Assembly (NCBI RefSeq): GCF_900176005.1
Contig: NZ_LT838272.1
Location: forward strand, 392,501-456,500
Reading direction: 5' to 3'
DNA length: 64,000 bases
DNA from: Thermanaeromonas toyohensis ToBE
GTDB lineage: Bacteria > Bacillota > DSM-521 > Neomoorellales > Neomoorellaceae
Of the stretch, positions 55,381-64,000 are shown piece by piece. Numbering within the stretch: position 1 is the first letter of the stretch; each line of letters starts with the position of its first letter. The notes under the pieces were generated by a model, which ran no database searches, was not told the origin of the DNA, and was given only the letters and a program-made list of their open reading frames with translations. A program made the position numbers and the translations under genes.

Positions 55381-56535
55381 TTAAGGGGTGATTTCCATTA
55401 CCTCCAGGTTGTCCAAACATTCCTTTATAAGGCCTTCCACATTAAGCTTTTCTTCAGCCTTTTCCACCTTAGCCAGGCGAGGTTTGGTGGCCGGATGCCG
55501 GGGGATGAAGAGGGTGCAGCAATCTTCATAAGGCTTAATGGAAATATCATAAGTCCCGATTTTGCGAGCAAGATTCATGATCTCGGTTTTGTCCCAGGAG
55601 ATAAGGGGGCGGAGCACAGGGAGATCTACGACCTTGTTGATCACTGCTATACTTTCTAGGGTTTGACTAGCCACCTGGCCCAGGCTTTCCCCGGTAAGGA
55701 GGGCTAAAGCCCCTTCTTGCTCGGCCACTTTCTTTGCTATACGGAACATCATCCGGCGCATGATGGTTATATATAGTTCTTCGGGGCAATTCGTGCGGAT
55801 GGCCTTTTGAATAGCTGTAAAAGGAGCTATAAGTAACCGTAAGTCTCCCCCGTAGCGGGCCAGAACCCGGCATAGGTCGATGACTTTTTCTTTAGAACGT
55901 TCGCTGGTGAAGGGAAAACTATAAAAATGAAGGCCCGAAATTTTAAGGCCCCTCTTTAAACCTAGCCACCCAGCCACCGGGCTATCTAAGCCTCCCGAGA
56001 TAAGGAGGATACCCCGGCCAGTGATGCCCACAGGGAGCCCCCCCGGACCCGGGATAACCTGGGAGTATAGGTAAGCTGCTTCTTCCCGGATCTCTATATG
56101 GATCACCCGATCAGGATTATGGACATCTACCGGATGTCCCGTGCAAGCCAGGAGGTAACCGCCCACCAAGCGGTTTACCTCTGGGGACTGATAAGGGAAG
56201 CGTTTATTAGACCGCTTGGTTTCCACTTTGAAAGTCTGGCCAGGGGTATTCTTAAGGAGATAAAGGGCTTTTTCTCGGAAGGCTTCGATGTTGAGAGATG
56301 TTTCTATCACGGGGCTTAAAGAAACTATCCCGAAAACACGTTTAAGCCTCTCTATCACCTCTTTAGCATCCCCGTTGACTTTTACAAAGATGCGTCCAAA
56401 GGTATGCTCGATCTTCCGGGAGGGAAGATCGGATAAGGCTTCCCGGATGTTATTAAGGAGGCACTTTTCAAAGTCCCCGCGATTCTTGCCTTTAAGGCTT
56501 ATCTCGCCGTAGCGGACCAGCACCGCGGTATACAC
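55381..56535 (-). CDS. thiI: tRNA 4-thiouridine synthase ThiI
   Basis: A 384-aa ThiI of the short form. Domains: N-terminal ferredoxin-like part, THUMP (about 60-165) and the PP-loop adenylation domain with SGGLDSP near residue 180. The C-terminal rhodanese domain of E. coli ThiI is absent, as in most Firmicutes, so sulfur must come from the dedicated cysteine desulfurase, whose gene lies 52 nt upstream. It makes s4U8 in tRNA. Confidence 0.95.
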   Translation of the reverse strand: MYTAVLVRYGEISLKGKNRGDFEKCLLNNIREALSDLPSRKIEHTFGRIFVKVNGDAKEVIERLKRVFGIVSLSPVIETSLNIEAFREKALYLLKNTPGQTFKVETKRSNKRFPYQSPEVNRLVGGYLLACTGHPVDVHNPDRVIHIEIREEAAYLYSQVIPGPGGLPVGITGRGILLISGGLDSPVAGWLGLKRGLKISGLHFYSFPFTSERSKEKVIDLCRVLARYGGDLRLLIAPFTAIQKAIRTNCPEELYITIMRRMMFRIAKKVAEQEGALALLTGESLGQVASQTLESIAVINKVVDLPVLRPLISWDKTEIMNLARKIGTYDISIKPYEDCCTLFIPRHPATKPRLAKVEKAEEKLNVEGLIKECLDNLEVMEITP

Positions 56536-56587
56536 CCTTGGCGTACCCCTTTCTAGTTAATTCGAACCACCCTTGTAACAACGTATT

Positions 56588-57739
56588 CTACAGTCTACGC
56601 AGCTCCTCTACACATTCTTTGATGGAGCGAACGGCTTCATCTATCTCTTCCTCAGTATTAAGCTGGGACAAACTTATACGTATGGCTCCTTCCATGTACT
56701 TTAAGGGAATCCCTAAGGCCTTAAGGACATGGCTTACTTCCTGCCTGCGGGAGTGGCAGGCCGAACCCGTGGACACATAGATGCCCCTTTCCTCCAGCAT
56801 ATGGACCAGGACTTCTGCTTTAACTTCAGGGAAGGAGATATTAAGGATGTGGGGGGCACCAGTTTGGGGTTCCGGCCCGTTTAGATGTGCTCCGGGGATA
56901 CCTTCCAGTAACCCTTCCGCTAGCCGGATTTTTAGCCGATGCATTTTCTCTGTGCTACCTGGCAGGGCTTTTCTGGCCAGGGCCGCGGCCACGCCGAAAC
57001 CAGCTATACCCGGCACGTTCTCGGTTCCTGCCCTTAAGCCCCTTTCCTGATCTCCGCCCACAAGGAGGGGTTCGATACGTATGCCCTGGCGTAAGTATAA
57101 GGCTCCCACTCCTTTAGGCCCGTGTATTTTGTGGGCGCTTAAAGAAACAGCGGCTAGGTTTAACTTTTTAATGGGGAGGGGGATCTTCCCGTATCCTTGG
57201 ATGTGGTCTACATGGAACAGGGCAGGGCTGCGGGCAGCTATTAGGCTGGCTATTTCCTCCAAGGGCTGAAGGCTCCCTAGCTCATTGTTTACGCTCATTA
57301 CACTAACTAAAATGGTGTCTTCCCGCAGGGCTTGTTCTAAGGCTTCCAGGCGGACTATTCCCTGGCTGTCTACAGGTAGGTAGGTGACGCTAAAACCTTC
57401 CCTTTCTAGCAACCGGCAGGCCTCAAGCACAGAGGCGTGCTCTATAGCCGTGGTAATGATATGCCGTCCCCGTCGCTTTAAAGCATGGGCTAGCCCTCTT
57501 AAAGCCCAATTGTTAGCTTCTGTACCGCCGGAAGTAAAGTAAATTTCCCCCGGCTGGGCTCCTAGAAGATCTGCCACCTCTTCCCGAGCCCGACGTAAGA
57601 TCCGTTCCGCAGCTACCCCCATACCATGGAGGGAAGAGGGGTTACCGTAGGTTACCGTCATAGTTTCTCTTACAGCTTCAGCCACTTCCGGAAGCACCAT
57701 GGTGGTGGCGCTATTATCGAGATAAATTACTTTACCCAT
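56588..57739 (-). CDS. Cysteine desulfurase (IscS/NifS family)
   Basis: A 383-aa PLP enzyme that takes sulfur from cysteine. Motifs: YLDNSATT N-terminus, SGGTEANNWAL (PLP-phosphate contacts), HVDHIQGYGK, the PLP-lysine in SAHKIHGPKG near residue 203, and the catalytic cysteine loop STGSACHSR near residue 324. It precedes thiI on the same strand, so it is probably the sulfur donor for tRNA thiolation; a role in Fe-S assembly is possible. Confidence 0.93.
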   Translation of the reverse strand: MGKVIYLDNSATTMVLPEVAEAVRETMTVTYGNPSSLHGMGVAAERILRRAREEVADLLGAQPGEIYFTSGGTEANNWALRGLAHALKRRGRHIITTAIEHASVLEACRLLEREGFSVTYLPVDSQGIVRLEALEQALREDTILVSVMSVNNELGSLQPLEEIASLIAARSPALFHVDHIQGYGKIPLPIKKLNLAAVSLSAHKIHGPKGVGALYLRQGIRIEPLLVGGDQERGLRAGTENVPGIAGFGVAAALARKALPGSTEKMHRLKIRLAEGLLEGIPGAHLNGPEPQTGAPHILNISFPEVKAEVLVHMLEERGIYVSTGSACHSRRQEVSHVLKALGIPLKYMEGAIRISLSQLNTEEEIDEAVRSIKECVEELRRL

Positions 57740-57929
57740 ATACTTCCTACCCCTGTTGGCTAACCTTGTACTTACTCCGATTCTTCATTTAGTATACTAT
57801 TTTTTTCTTCCTGTAGCTACTTATAGCCGTTCCCTGGAGTTTATCGGTTTAAATTCAGTGAGTAGCCAACCGGACGGGGGGCGCATATCCATAAAGTAAA
57901 ATTTACTTGGCTTGTGGGAGTGTTTAGGT

Positions 57930-58931
57930 ATGTACCAGGTAGAGAAAGCCTTTAACCGCTATCGCCAGGAATTGATGGAGCTACCAGGGGTGGTTGGAGT
58001 AGGTATAGGAAATAAATTGGTAAGGGGAGAGGATACCCGCCGTCCGGCCCTAGTAGTGTTGGTCAAAAAAAAGACCCCTCTTTCTTCCCTTAAAAGGGAG
58101 GAGAGGATACCTAAATTGTTGGGAAAGGCGGAGACTGATGTATTAGAAGTAGGGGAACTTCGCCTCCTAGGGAGGACTGATTACCAGCGGCCAGCCCAGC
58201 CGGGCTTAAGTATTGGGCACTACAAAATTACCGCTGGAACCTTTGGAGCAGTGGTAAAAGATCGGCGTACTAAGGAGCCTCTAATCTTGTCCAACAACCA
58301 TATTCTAGCCAATATTACCAATGGCCATGATGGCCGGGCAGCTATAGGGGACCCCATACTCCAACCGGGTCCCTATGATGGAGGAACTAAAGATCAGGTG
58401 ATAGGGTATCTTGAACGCTTTATTCCCCTTTATCCGGAGGTGGAGGAGGTAACCTGCAGCAAAGCTTTGCGGCTGGAACGGATGTTGAACGCTTTTCTTC
58501 AGTTATGGAAGACAGATTACCGCCTAAGCCTTCAGAAATTAACGGATGCGCCCAATAAGGTGGATGCGGCTGTGGCTCGCCCCGTAAGCCAGAAGGCCAT
58601 TACTCCTGAAATCTTGGAATTAGGTTATGTTCAGGGAGTGAGGGAGCCCCAGGTGGGGATGGAAGTGGTAAAGAGCGGCCGTTCTAGTGGGGTCACCCGG
58701 TCGCGGGTCCAGGTAGTCCAGGCTACTGTCAGAGTGCTCTTGGAAGAAGGATTAAAGGGTATTTTCGAGGACCAGTTCATCACCGGTCCCCTGGCCAAGC
58801 CTGGGGATAGCGGTTCCCTGGTCCTAGATAAAGAAAACTATGCGGTGGGCCTGCTCTTCGCTGGCTCTGATAAGACTTCGGTGAGCAACCGTATAAGCAA
58901 TGTATTGGAGGCCCTCCAGGTAGAATTTTGA
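57930..58931 (+). CDS. Trypsin-fold serine protease-like protein
   Basis: A 333-aa protein with a chymotrypsin-like triad in the expected order: H124 in LSNNHIL, D212 in NKVDAAVA and S294 in KPGDSGSLV. A long insert of about 80 residues lies between His and Asp. No signal peptide is seen, so it acts in the cytoplasm or during sporulation. The N-terminus has a GVVGVGIGNK motif seen in NAL1-like bacterial proteins. ATG 57930 has GGGAG 9 nt upstream; a TTG 18 nt earlier lacks one. Substrate unknown. Confidence 0.8.
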   Translation: MYQVEKAFNRYRQELMELPGVVGVGIGNKLVRGEDTRRPALVVLVKKKTPLSSLKREERIPKLLGKAETDVLEVGELRLLGRTDYQRPAQPGLSIGHYKITAGTFGAVVKDRRTKEPLILSNNHILANITNGHDGRAAIGDPILQPGPYDGGTKDQVIGYLERFIPLYPEVEEVTCSKALRLERMLNAFLQLWKTDYRLSLQKLTDAPNKVDAAVARPVSQKAITPEILELGYVQGVREPQVGMEVVKSGRSSGVTRSRVQVVQATVRVLLEEGLKGIFEDQFITGPLAKPGDSGSLVLDKENYAVGLLFAGSDKTSVSNRISNVLEALQVEF

Positions 58932-58951
58932 CATCTATATACGTTTGACCC

Positions 58952-60337
58952 TTACATGGTGAGCTGGCCTCCAGGCAGATCAATTATCTTCATTATCTTT
59001 TCTTCTTCACCAGTTAAGGCGTTAAAGTATAGTAAATAGCGCTCTGTATCGAGCTTGGTGGACACTTCATAGGTTAGGACCTCCCGCCCACCACCGGTGG
59101 GAATAAGGGCTAAGCGGATCCCTTCCACTTTAAGGTGGGGCTTGAGTTTGGCCGTAATCTCCTTGGCGCTTACCTGGGGTGTCGGCAGGTCCCGCTTATG
59201 ATGAGCCATAAAGAAGGGAGTGGCATCGAACCCGACTATCTCCCCGTTGTCCAAAGCTACTTTAACCTTAATCTGATCTGGATAAAGGAGAATATCTCTT
59301 TCCCTGGCTACAAAGGTAAAGAGCTGGGCATGGCCTTGGCTAAGGGTATAAGTGGGTACCATATCGGGGAAGCCCTGGGCTTTGAGGAAAGCGGCGGCAC
59401 GCTCCTGGGCAGCCTTAACGTCTATGGTGGGTGCCTCCACAGCACGGGGGTTTAAGAAAGAGATTATATGCCCGCCTTGCCTGCTTACATCGATGCGGGC
59501 CTGCCTGCCTGGCCTTTTTTCATCGGTCAGGGACATTCCAAAGCAGGGGATACGGCCATTAACTGGGTTTACGCTAGCTACCCGGTAAGTTGTGCCGCTG
59601 GCATCATTGGCGAACTTTAAAGCATTTTTTTCTGCTGCGGGCTGGTCGACGGACTGGGCTGCTAAACCTAAGGGTCGAGCTTTTTCCAGGTGATCCGAGA
59701 AGGGTCCGTCGTAATTTAAACTGGGCAAGGTTTGCAGGTGCCGGTCAGTGTTAACAAATCCTTCTAAAGGATGGGGCGTAGCTTGGACTGGCCGCGCTTT
59801 AAGCCAGGCCATAGTGCGCGGAAGGGAAGGCATGTGGAGGGAATAAAAGCTGCTCCAGCGTATGGCATGAGTAGCTACTTGGCCCTCAATATTGTGGAGG
59901 TCTGCCGCTAGCCTACCCATTTCCTGGCGCAACCGGATTAAGTTTTGTATTTCTTCGTTAGAAGGTGGCTGCCCGTGGGCTACCCTTTGGGCCAGGTACT
60001 GACAATAATCAGCTGTTTGAGCCAGGAATTTACGGGTACCGATGAGGTTGATACCCGGGGTAGGTAACTGGCTTAAAGAGGTTTGGGCCCCGGCAGCTTG
60101 GTTTGAGGCTTGCGTAAGCAGGGCTGCCTGCTGGGCCTTGGAAGTGGAAACTAAGGCTTTCCCTAAACTTACCTCGGTCTGTTCGACTTGGGTTAAAAGG
60201 TTATAAAAATCGCGCTGACCAGAACCCTCTACGGCATGAGCTAGGGCCAGACGGTTGGCCCGTTCCCAGAATCCCCAGCTTATAGCTGCTAAAAGTAACA
60301 AAGACAGAACCCAGACTGTCCACCTTTTACGCTCCAT
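58952..60337 (-). CDS. ypeB: Germination protein YpeB
   Basis: A 461-aa spore protein. An N-terminal membrane anchor (about residues 7-23) is followed by a helical region and three PepSY-like modules in the C-terminal half. In Bacillus YpeB is needed for SleB to reach and remain stable in the spore. The gene is 22 nt after sleB on the same strand, the conserved arrangement. It indicates an endospore former. Confidence 0.92.
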   Translation of the reverse strand: MERKRWTVWVLSLLLLAAISWGFWERANRLALAHAVEGSGQRDFYNLLTQVEQTEVSLGKALVSTSKAQQAALLTQASNQAAGAQTSLSQLPTPGINLIGTRKFLAQTADYCQYLAQRVAHGQPPSNEEIQNLIRLRQEMGRLAADLHNIEGQVATHAIRWSSFYSLHMPSLPRTMAWLKARPVQATPHPLEGFVNTDRHLQTLPSLNYDGPFSDHLEKARPLGLAAQSVDQPAAEKNALKFANDASGTTYRVASVNPVNGRIPCFGMSLTDEKRPGRQARIDVSRQGGHIISFLNPRAVEAPTIDVKAAQERAAAFLKAQGFPDMVPTYTLSQGHAQLFTFVARERDILLYPDQIKVKVALDNGEIVGFDATPFFMAHHKRDLPTPQVSAKEITAKLKPHLKVEGIRLALIPTGGGREVLTYEVSTKLDTERYLLYFNALTGEEEKIMKIIDLPGGQLTM

Positions 60338-60359
60338 AGGTTAGAAACCCCTCCTTAAT

Positions 60360-60845
60360 CTATCGGGCAAAGACATGGCTACCGATCTGAGTGATAATGG
60401 TCCGGGTCCATACCCAGGGGTTTACCGCCTTGGCGGGATTCCAGAAGAACAGGGCGCCGTAGGTGGGGTCCCAACCGTTTAAGGCATCGATGGCAGCGTT
60501 GGTAGCTGTGGTAAGGTCGGTAACTTGCCAGATTAGCCCATTATGGACGCTCTCAAAGGCCCAGGGTTCGTAAATTACCCCGCTTATAGTATGGGGGAAA
60601 AGGGGGGAACGCACCCGGTTTAAAACTACAGCGCCAACCGCCACCTGTCCTTCGTAAGGTTCGCCCATAGCTTCAGCGGCGATCAGTCGGGCCATTAAAT
60701 TTATTTCATCGCTAGTGGCCACGGGAACTCCCGCCTGGGTGGGCTGGATCCGCCTGCCTGATATTTGACCTCCGGCCCATAAAGCGCCAATGACCAGCAG
60801 GATGGCTAAACTAACCGGTAAAATATATTTCCACCACTTAGCCAT
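60360..60845 (-). CDS. sleB: Spore cortex-lytic enzyme SleB (catalytic form)
   Basis: A 161-aa hydrolase_2-family enzyme with a signal-anchor segment (about 8-27) and the catalytic domain: LMARLIAAEAMGEPYEGQVAVGAV carries the catalytic glutamate (E55 region), then NRVRSPLFP and FFWNPAKA. The N-terminal peptidoglycan-binding domain of B. subtilis SleB is missing, giving a short form. A lytic transglycosylase acting on cortex during germination is expected, with YpeB encoded next. Confidence 0.92.
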   Translation of the reverse strand: MAKWWKYILPVSLAILLVIGALWAGGQISGRRIQPTQAGVPVATSDEINLMARLIAAEAMGEPYEGQVAVGAVVLNRVRSPLFPHTISGVIYEPWAFESVHNGLIWQVTDLTTATNAAIDALNGWDPTYGALFFWNPAKAVNPWVWTRTIITQIGSHVFAR

Positions 60846-60925
60846 TGACTGTTTAGCCCTCCCTAAAACCCCTAATCTCTGTTACTTTTATAGTTTGGCT
60901 GGAAGGGCTAACTTCTATCCCTAAA

Positions 60926-60967
60926 TTAAAAATAAAAGGCCGGGCGCTTTAACGTCCGCGCCCGGCC
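60926..60967 (-). terminator. Terminator after the small protein gene (minus strand)
   Basis: A perfect 10-bp stem GGCCGGGCGC / GCGCCCGGCC (60938-60947 with 60958-60967). On the minus strand it is followed by TTTTATTTTT. It includes the stop codon region of the gene at 60949. Confidence 0.88.
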
Positions 60968-61332
60968 ACCCGGTGAGGTTCTTCGTCTGGTTTACCCTCT
61001 GGTGTTTCCTTTTCCTTAGGCTTAATCTCCTTGGAGCTTAAAAGGAGATTTAAGAGGGTGTTGAACAGGGCAGAATTTTTTCCCAGGGTCCCGGCTAGTT
61101 CAGCTGGGTTAAAACTCGTTTCCTTTCCTTCCGAACCCTGTAGCACTGCCTTGAGGGCCTGCTGGAGGATCTGATTTCCCTTACTTTGAGCAGCGCTTCC
61201 CCCTTGCAGGAGAATAAGTATCCCTAAAAGATCTATCAGCCCCAGCAGCCCGGCTAGCTCCTGTACGCTTAAGTTTTGTAGCTCTTTGGGGTTAATTAAC
61301 TGGAGCAACCCGGCGAGATCTGTGTTTTCCAG
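60949..61332 (-). CDS. Small protein of unknown function
   Basis: About 119-127 aa, unrecognised. The N-terminal half is Leu/Gly-rich and hydrophobic (LAGLLGLIDLLGILILL); the C-terminal tail is charged and Pro/Lys/Glu-rich. I extend it to a CTG codon at 61332 because AAGGGAGGGGG lies just upstream of it and the added residues (NTDLAGLLQLI) resemble a repeat of ELAGLLGLI. The first conventional start is TTG 61308, which has no SD. The terminator at its end supports a real gene. Confidence 0.6.
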   Translation of the reverse strand: MENTDLAGLLQLINPKELQNLSVQELAGLLGLIDLLGILILLQGGSAAQSKGNQILQQALKAVLQGSEGKETSFNPAELAGTLGKNSALFNTLLNLLLSSKEIKPKEKETPEGKPDEEPHRVAGRGR

Positions 61333-61472
61333 GGCCTCCCCCTCCCTTTAAAAGCTACCCTCATTTCCTTTTAATACACAATATATGCGGAAGAGGGGAA
61401 TTTTCTGCACCAACCCTCCCCTTATTACATATTTTGAAAGCAGAGGAAGGCTTTAGAATAGGGGGTGGAAAG

Positions 61473-61772
61473 ATGCCCGGCGAGCTGGTACACCCTAGTT
61501 TTTTAAATTTTATCCGGAGCTTAAAACCATATATGGGACGCACGGCTTTACAATATACGGAACTAGTAGAAAACTTGCTAGAACTTTTAGGTACGGAACA
61601 GGCCAAGAGAATCCAAGATGGTTTTGCCTCTCTAAGGGAGAAAAAGACCGCGCGTGTCTCTATTCTGGAACCCTCACCAGACAGGGATGTGGAAAGGGAT
61701 CCTCCCCAAGGCCGGGACCCCTTTATCTTGTTTCTAATTCTTATCCTGCTTATACTGTCTTTCGATAAATAA
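61473..61772 (+). CDS. Small protein with C-terminal membrane anchor, unknown function
   Basis: A 99-aa protein not recognised. It begins MPGELVHPSFLNFIRSL, has a helical middle and ends with a hydrophobic segment (FILFLILILLILSF) that would tail-anchor it in a membrane. ATG 61473 has GGGGGTGG 5 nt upstream; the TTG at 61434 is less likely. It sits among sporulation-linked genes and may be a spore or envelope protein; that is a guess from context. Confidence 0.6.
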   Translation: MPGELVHPSFLNFIRSLKPYMGRTALQYTELVENLLELLGTEQAKRIQDGFASLREKKTARVSILEPSPDRDVERDPPQGRDPFILFLILILLILSFDK

Positions 61773-61782
61773 ATAGAATTAA

Positions 61783-61821
61783 AAAGGCGACGCCTTAACT
61801 GGCTGCCTTGGCGTCGCCTTT
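61783..61821. terminator. Bidirectional terminator between convergent small genes
   Basis: A perfect 12-bp stem AAAGGCGACGCC / GGCGTCGCCTTT (61783-61794 with 61810-61821). T-runs follow it on the minus strand (TTTTTAATT) and, weakly, on the plus strand (TGTTTTC). The fmdB stop lies inside the hairpin. Confidence 0.85.
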
Positions 61822-62037
61822 GTTTTCGCTTTCGGACTTGGCCTTTTCCTTATATTCTTTACTCCGATAATCGGTGGTATGGAATCCAGAGCCCTTGTAA
61901 ATCACGCTTATCTTACCACTTATTAAGCGCTTAACCGGACCACCGCAGGTAGGGCAAGTTGCCAGAGGTGGCTCGGTGATACGCTGTTCTGTTTCAAAGG
62001 TTCCGCACTTGCCACATTTATACTCATAAATAGGCAC
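61795..62037 (-). CDS. FmdB-family zinc-ribbon protein
   Basis: An 80-aa protein beginning [12 protein letters not shown] with a second CPTCG pair, the FmdB zinc ribbon (named after a regulator near formylmethanofuran dehydrogenase). The tail is Lys/Glu-rich. The C-terminal part [16 protein letters not shown] is typical. Role unknown; the SD AGGTGAGGGG precedes the ATG. Confidence 0.9.
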   Translation of the reverse strand: MPIYEYKCGKCGTFETEQRITEPPLATCPTCGGPVKRLISGKISVIYKGSGFHTTDYRSKEYKEKAKSESENKGDAKAAS

Positions 62038-62182
62038 CGCCCCTCACCTCCGTATCAGTGATCACTAAAATGATTTATATTCTTAACTTAAGGTCTTGTC
62101 AAGACTTATAAAAAACCCGTTGACGGCACACCGGACCCAGCCTATAATCAAGTGGGAAACCACACGCGAGGGGAACGCCAAC

Positions 62183-64000
62183 GTGAAAAAAAGTATCAAG
62201 CTTTTGCTTTTTTTGTTCCTAGCCCTTGGTGTAGCCGCTAGTTTAAAGATAGCGGTAGAAAGGGTAAGGGTGGAAAGGGCTAACCGGTCGGTCACCCTGG
62301 CGGTGGACTATCAGGAGGTAAGTAGACTTGCCTGGTGGACAGGCCTAAAGGAAGAGGAAGTTTTAGATCGCTTTAAGGCCCGAGGTATAAACGCGGTGCT
62401 TTTTAAGGAGCAGACTCTAGCTGAGCTTGTACCCCAGTACTTGCGGGTGTACAGTGCCGAGGAAGCAGCACGCCTTTTCCCCGAAATGAAAGGTTACTTC
62501 CACCCTGGCCGTCTGTATTTGGTGGGAGATAGGGTTGTCCTAAAGAGGGTAAAAATCCACCTAGAAAATAAATTACCCTCGCCGCTGGAAGTTATACCGG
62601 ATGTCTCTTCTGGCGACCTTTTAGCTTTAAGTATTCCTTCCTTTAATCCGGCGGAGCTAGAGAACTTGGGGGTAGGATTTCCAGAAGATAAGCTTGACAT
62701 GGTTATAAGGAAGGGGCTTTATCTTCTGCCCCAGATCAGGACCTGGCCTGGAGCCCGCGCTGCTTCCGTGGCGTCTACTTTAAGGTCTATAGAGGGTTAT
62801 GGTCCATATATTGCTGCTTTGCTCTTTAATGACAATGTACTGCCCGGCTATCCTGGGGCGCTACCTGTTATGGCTGAAGAGATAAAAAGGCTGGGGGTGC
62901 CCGTAGGGCTTATAGAGTTTTTCCCCCAGCAAGGTTTAAAACAGCTTGCTCTTTTGCTGGACAAACGGGCGGTGCGGGTCCATTCTATACCCCTTAAAGA
63001 TATGGCGAGCCTTTCTTGGGAAGAAGGAGTAGAAAGGCTTAGTCTGGCGGCCAGCGAGAGGAATATCCGGATCCTTATCTTGCATCTTTTCTTCCGCGGG
63101 GATACCTCGGAGTGGTTAAATACTAATTTAAAATACGTGGACACTGTAAGAGCATCCCTAGCTAAGGAAGGGTTAGAAAGGGGCCTGGCGCAGCCTTTTT
63201 CTGGACTCCCCTCTTCTAGGATTTGGTGGTCTCTTATGGCTTTAGGCATCCTAGGTGGAGGAATCCTCCTCCTAAAGGAACTGGGTCTTTCCCGGTTGTC
63301 CTGGATTTTGGGGGGCTTGGGCTTGCTGGGCTGGCTTTTTGCTTTGGGGTTGGGTTACGTAACCTTAGCCCGCAAGATTATGGCCCTAGGATCGGCGGTT
63401 ATTTTTCCTACCCTAGCCTTATGGCTAGCCTTTAAGGACGGGCATAGGCCCCTTGGGCTAGCAGCTTCCTTTAAGCTAGTTTTACGGAGCACCTTAATTT
63501 CCCTGGTGGGGGGCTTAATCCTAGCTGGACTTTTGACGGATACCACCTTCCTCCTTAAGCTGGATGAGTTTATGGGTGTGAAAGCCTCTTTTCTATTACC
63601 TTTGGTCCTCTTTATAGTAGCTGCTGTCTACTGGGAAGAGAAGGAGCGGTTCTGGGCAGTCTGGCGGAGGTGGCTTAACCAGAATTTAACTGTGCTTTTC
63701 CTATTGCTTGCTAGTTTAGGGGCTATAGTCATCTTCCTTTACCTTAACCGGACCGGTAATGAGAGCGTGGGTCTCCTTCCCCTGGAAGGACAGCTTCGCT
63801 CTTTACTGGAGCGGGTACTTCTGGTAAGGCCGCGGACTAAGGAATTCCTTCTGGGTTACCCCTTTTTCTTACTGGCCTTAGGTTGGGGGTATAGACATCG
63901 CTACCTGCCGTTCTGGCTTTTGGCCTTGGCAGGACAGATTTCTATAGTTAATACCCTGGCTCACCTTCATACCCCTCTTCTCATCTCCCTCCTGCGTATC
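62183..64000 (+). CDS. Large membrane protein, DUF5693-like (partial, runs off the window)
   Basis: A reading frame of 606 codons with no stop runs to the last base of the window, so the C-terminus is missing. The GTG start has GAGGGG about 9 nt upstream. It begins with a signal/anchor segment (LLLFLFLALGVAAS), then an extracytoplasmic region of about 330 residues (EVSRLAWWTGLKEEEVL, then LPQIRTWPGARAAS, VHSIPLKDMASLSW, TNLKYVDTVRASLAKEG), then several membrane spans from about residue 352. The pattern fits a family often next to csaB-type polysaccharide pyruvyltransferase; that gene would lie beyond the window. Confidence 0.75.
   Translation, partial: MKKSIKLLLFLFLALGVAASLKIAVERVRVERANRSVTLAVDYQEVSRLAWWTGLKEEEVLDRFKARGINAVLFKEQTLAELVPQYLRVYSAEEAARLFPEMKGYFHPGRLYLVGDRVVLKRVKIHLENKLPSPLEVIPDVSSGDLLALSIPSFNPAELENLGVGFPEDKLDMVIRKGLYLLPQIRTWPGARAASVASTLRSIEGYGPYIAALLFNDNVLPGYPGALPVMAEEIKRLGVPVGLIEFFPQQGLKQLALLLDKRAVRVHSIPLKDMASLSWEEGVERLSLAASERNIRILILHLFFRGDTSEWLNTNLKYVDTVRASLAKEGLERGLAQPFSGLPSSRIWWSLMALGILGGGILLLKELGLSRLSWILGGLGLLGWLFALGLGYVTLARKIMALGSAVIFPTLALWLAFKDGHRPLGLAASFKLVLRSTLISLVGGLILAGLLTDTTFLLKLDEFMGVKASFLLPLVLFIVAAVYWEEKERFWAVWRRWLNQNLTVLFLLLASLGAIVIFLYLNRTGNESVGLLPLEGQLRSLLERVLLVRPRTKEFLLGYPFFLLALGWGYRHRYLPFWLLALAGQISIVNTLAHLHTPLLISLLRI

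Overview
The window looks like chromosome from an anaerobic, spore-forming, mid-GC Clostridia, probably thermophilic and near the Moorella/Thermanaeromonas group. That placement is inferred from gene content and protein style; no 16S is present. Supporting signs are the ctsR-mcsA-mcsB-clpC operon, the class III ribonucleotide reductase, sleB/ypeB germination genes, a double-cubane-type protein, molybdopterin oxidoreductases and B12-dependent regulation. AUG, GUG and UUG starts are mixed freely, and most sit behind strong Shine-Dalgarno (SD) sequences.

Layout. 1-1250: 3' part of a 23S rRNA, then 5S rRNA and a terminator. 1265-14656: housekeeping and stress genes: Nudix hydrolase, CtsR operon with a visible promoter and CtsR boxes, flavoprotein, BON-domain protein, TPP riboswitch with thiC, RlmI-type methyltransferase, sfsA, CCA-adding enzyme and a DUF134 regulator. 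14716-36830: a 22-kb tetrapyrrole/corrinoid block. It holds two near-identical cobalamin riboswitches, two CobN-type chelatase large subunits, a fused I-D AAA/VWA protein, a separate I subunit, a radical SAM/SPASM protein, two BtuFCD-type importers with three binding lipoproteins, and the corrinoid-salvage amidohydrolase CbiZ. 36909-41513: ABC-2 exporter and nrdDG. 41709-53434: an accessory respiratory island with two PIN-domain toxin-antitoxin pairs, a cytoplasmic molybdoenzyme plus ferredoxin pair, a PucR-type regulator, a Tat-exported molybdoenzyme with ferredoxin and NrfD-type membrane subunits, and a 2-hydroxyacyl-CoA dehydratase-family (double-cubane type) protein. 53462-64000: B12-binding radical SAM, thiI with a cysteine desulfurase, a trypsin-fold protease, ypeB/sleB, small proteins, fmdB, and the start of a large membrane protein that runs off the end.

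The most interesting part is the tetrapyrrole block. The first CobN has ordinary family motifs and a B12 riboswitch. The second CobN has cysteine clusters at two places where the first has none. It lies in a region with no B12 riboswitch. Two leaders in that region share a 14-nt motif that can fold either as a small hairpin or as half of a terminator. A plausible reading, not a proven one, is a locus that imports corrinoids or other metallo-tetrapyrroles and inserts, removes or swaps the metal or modifies the ring anaerobically.
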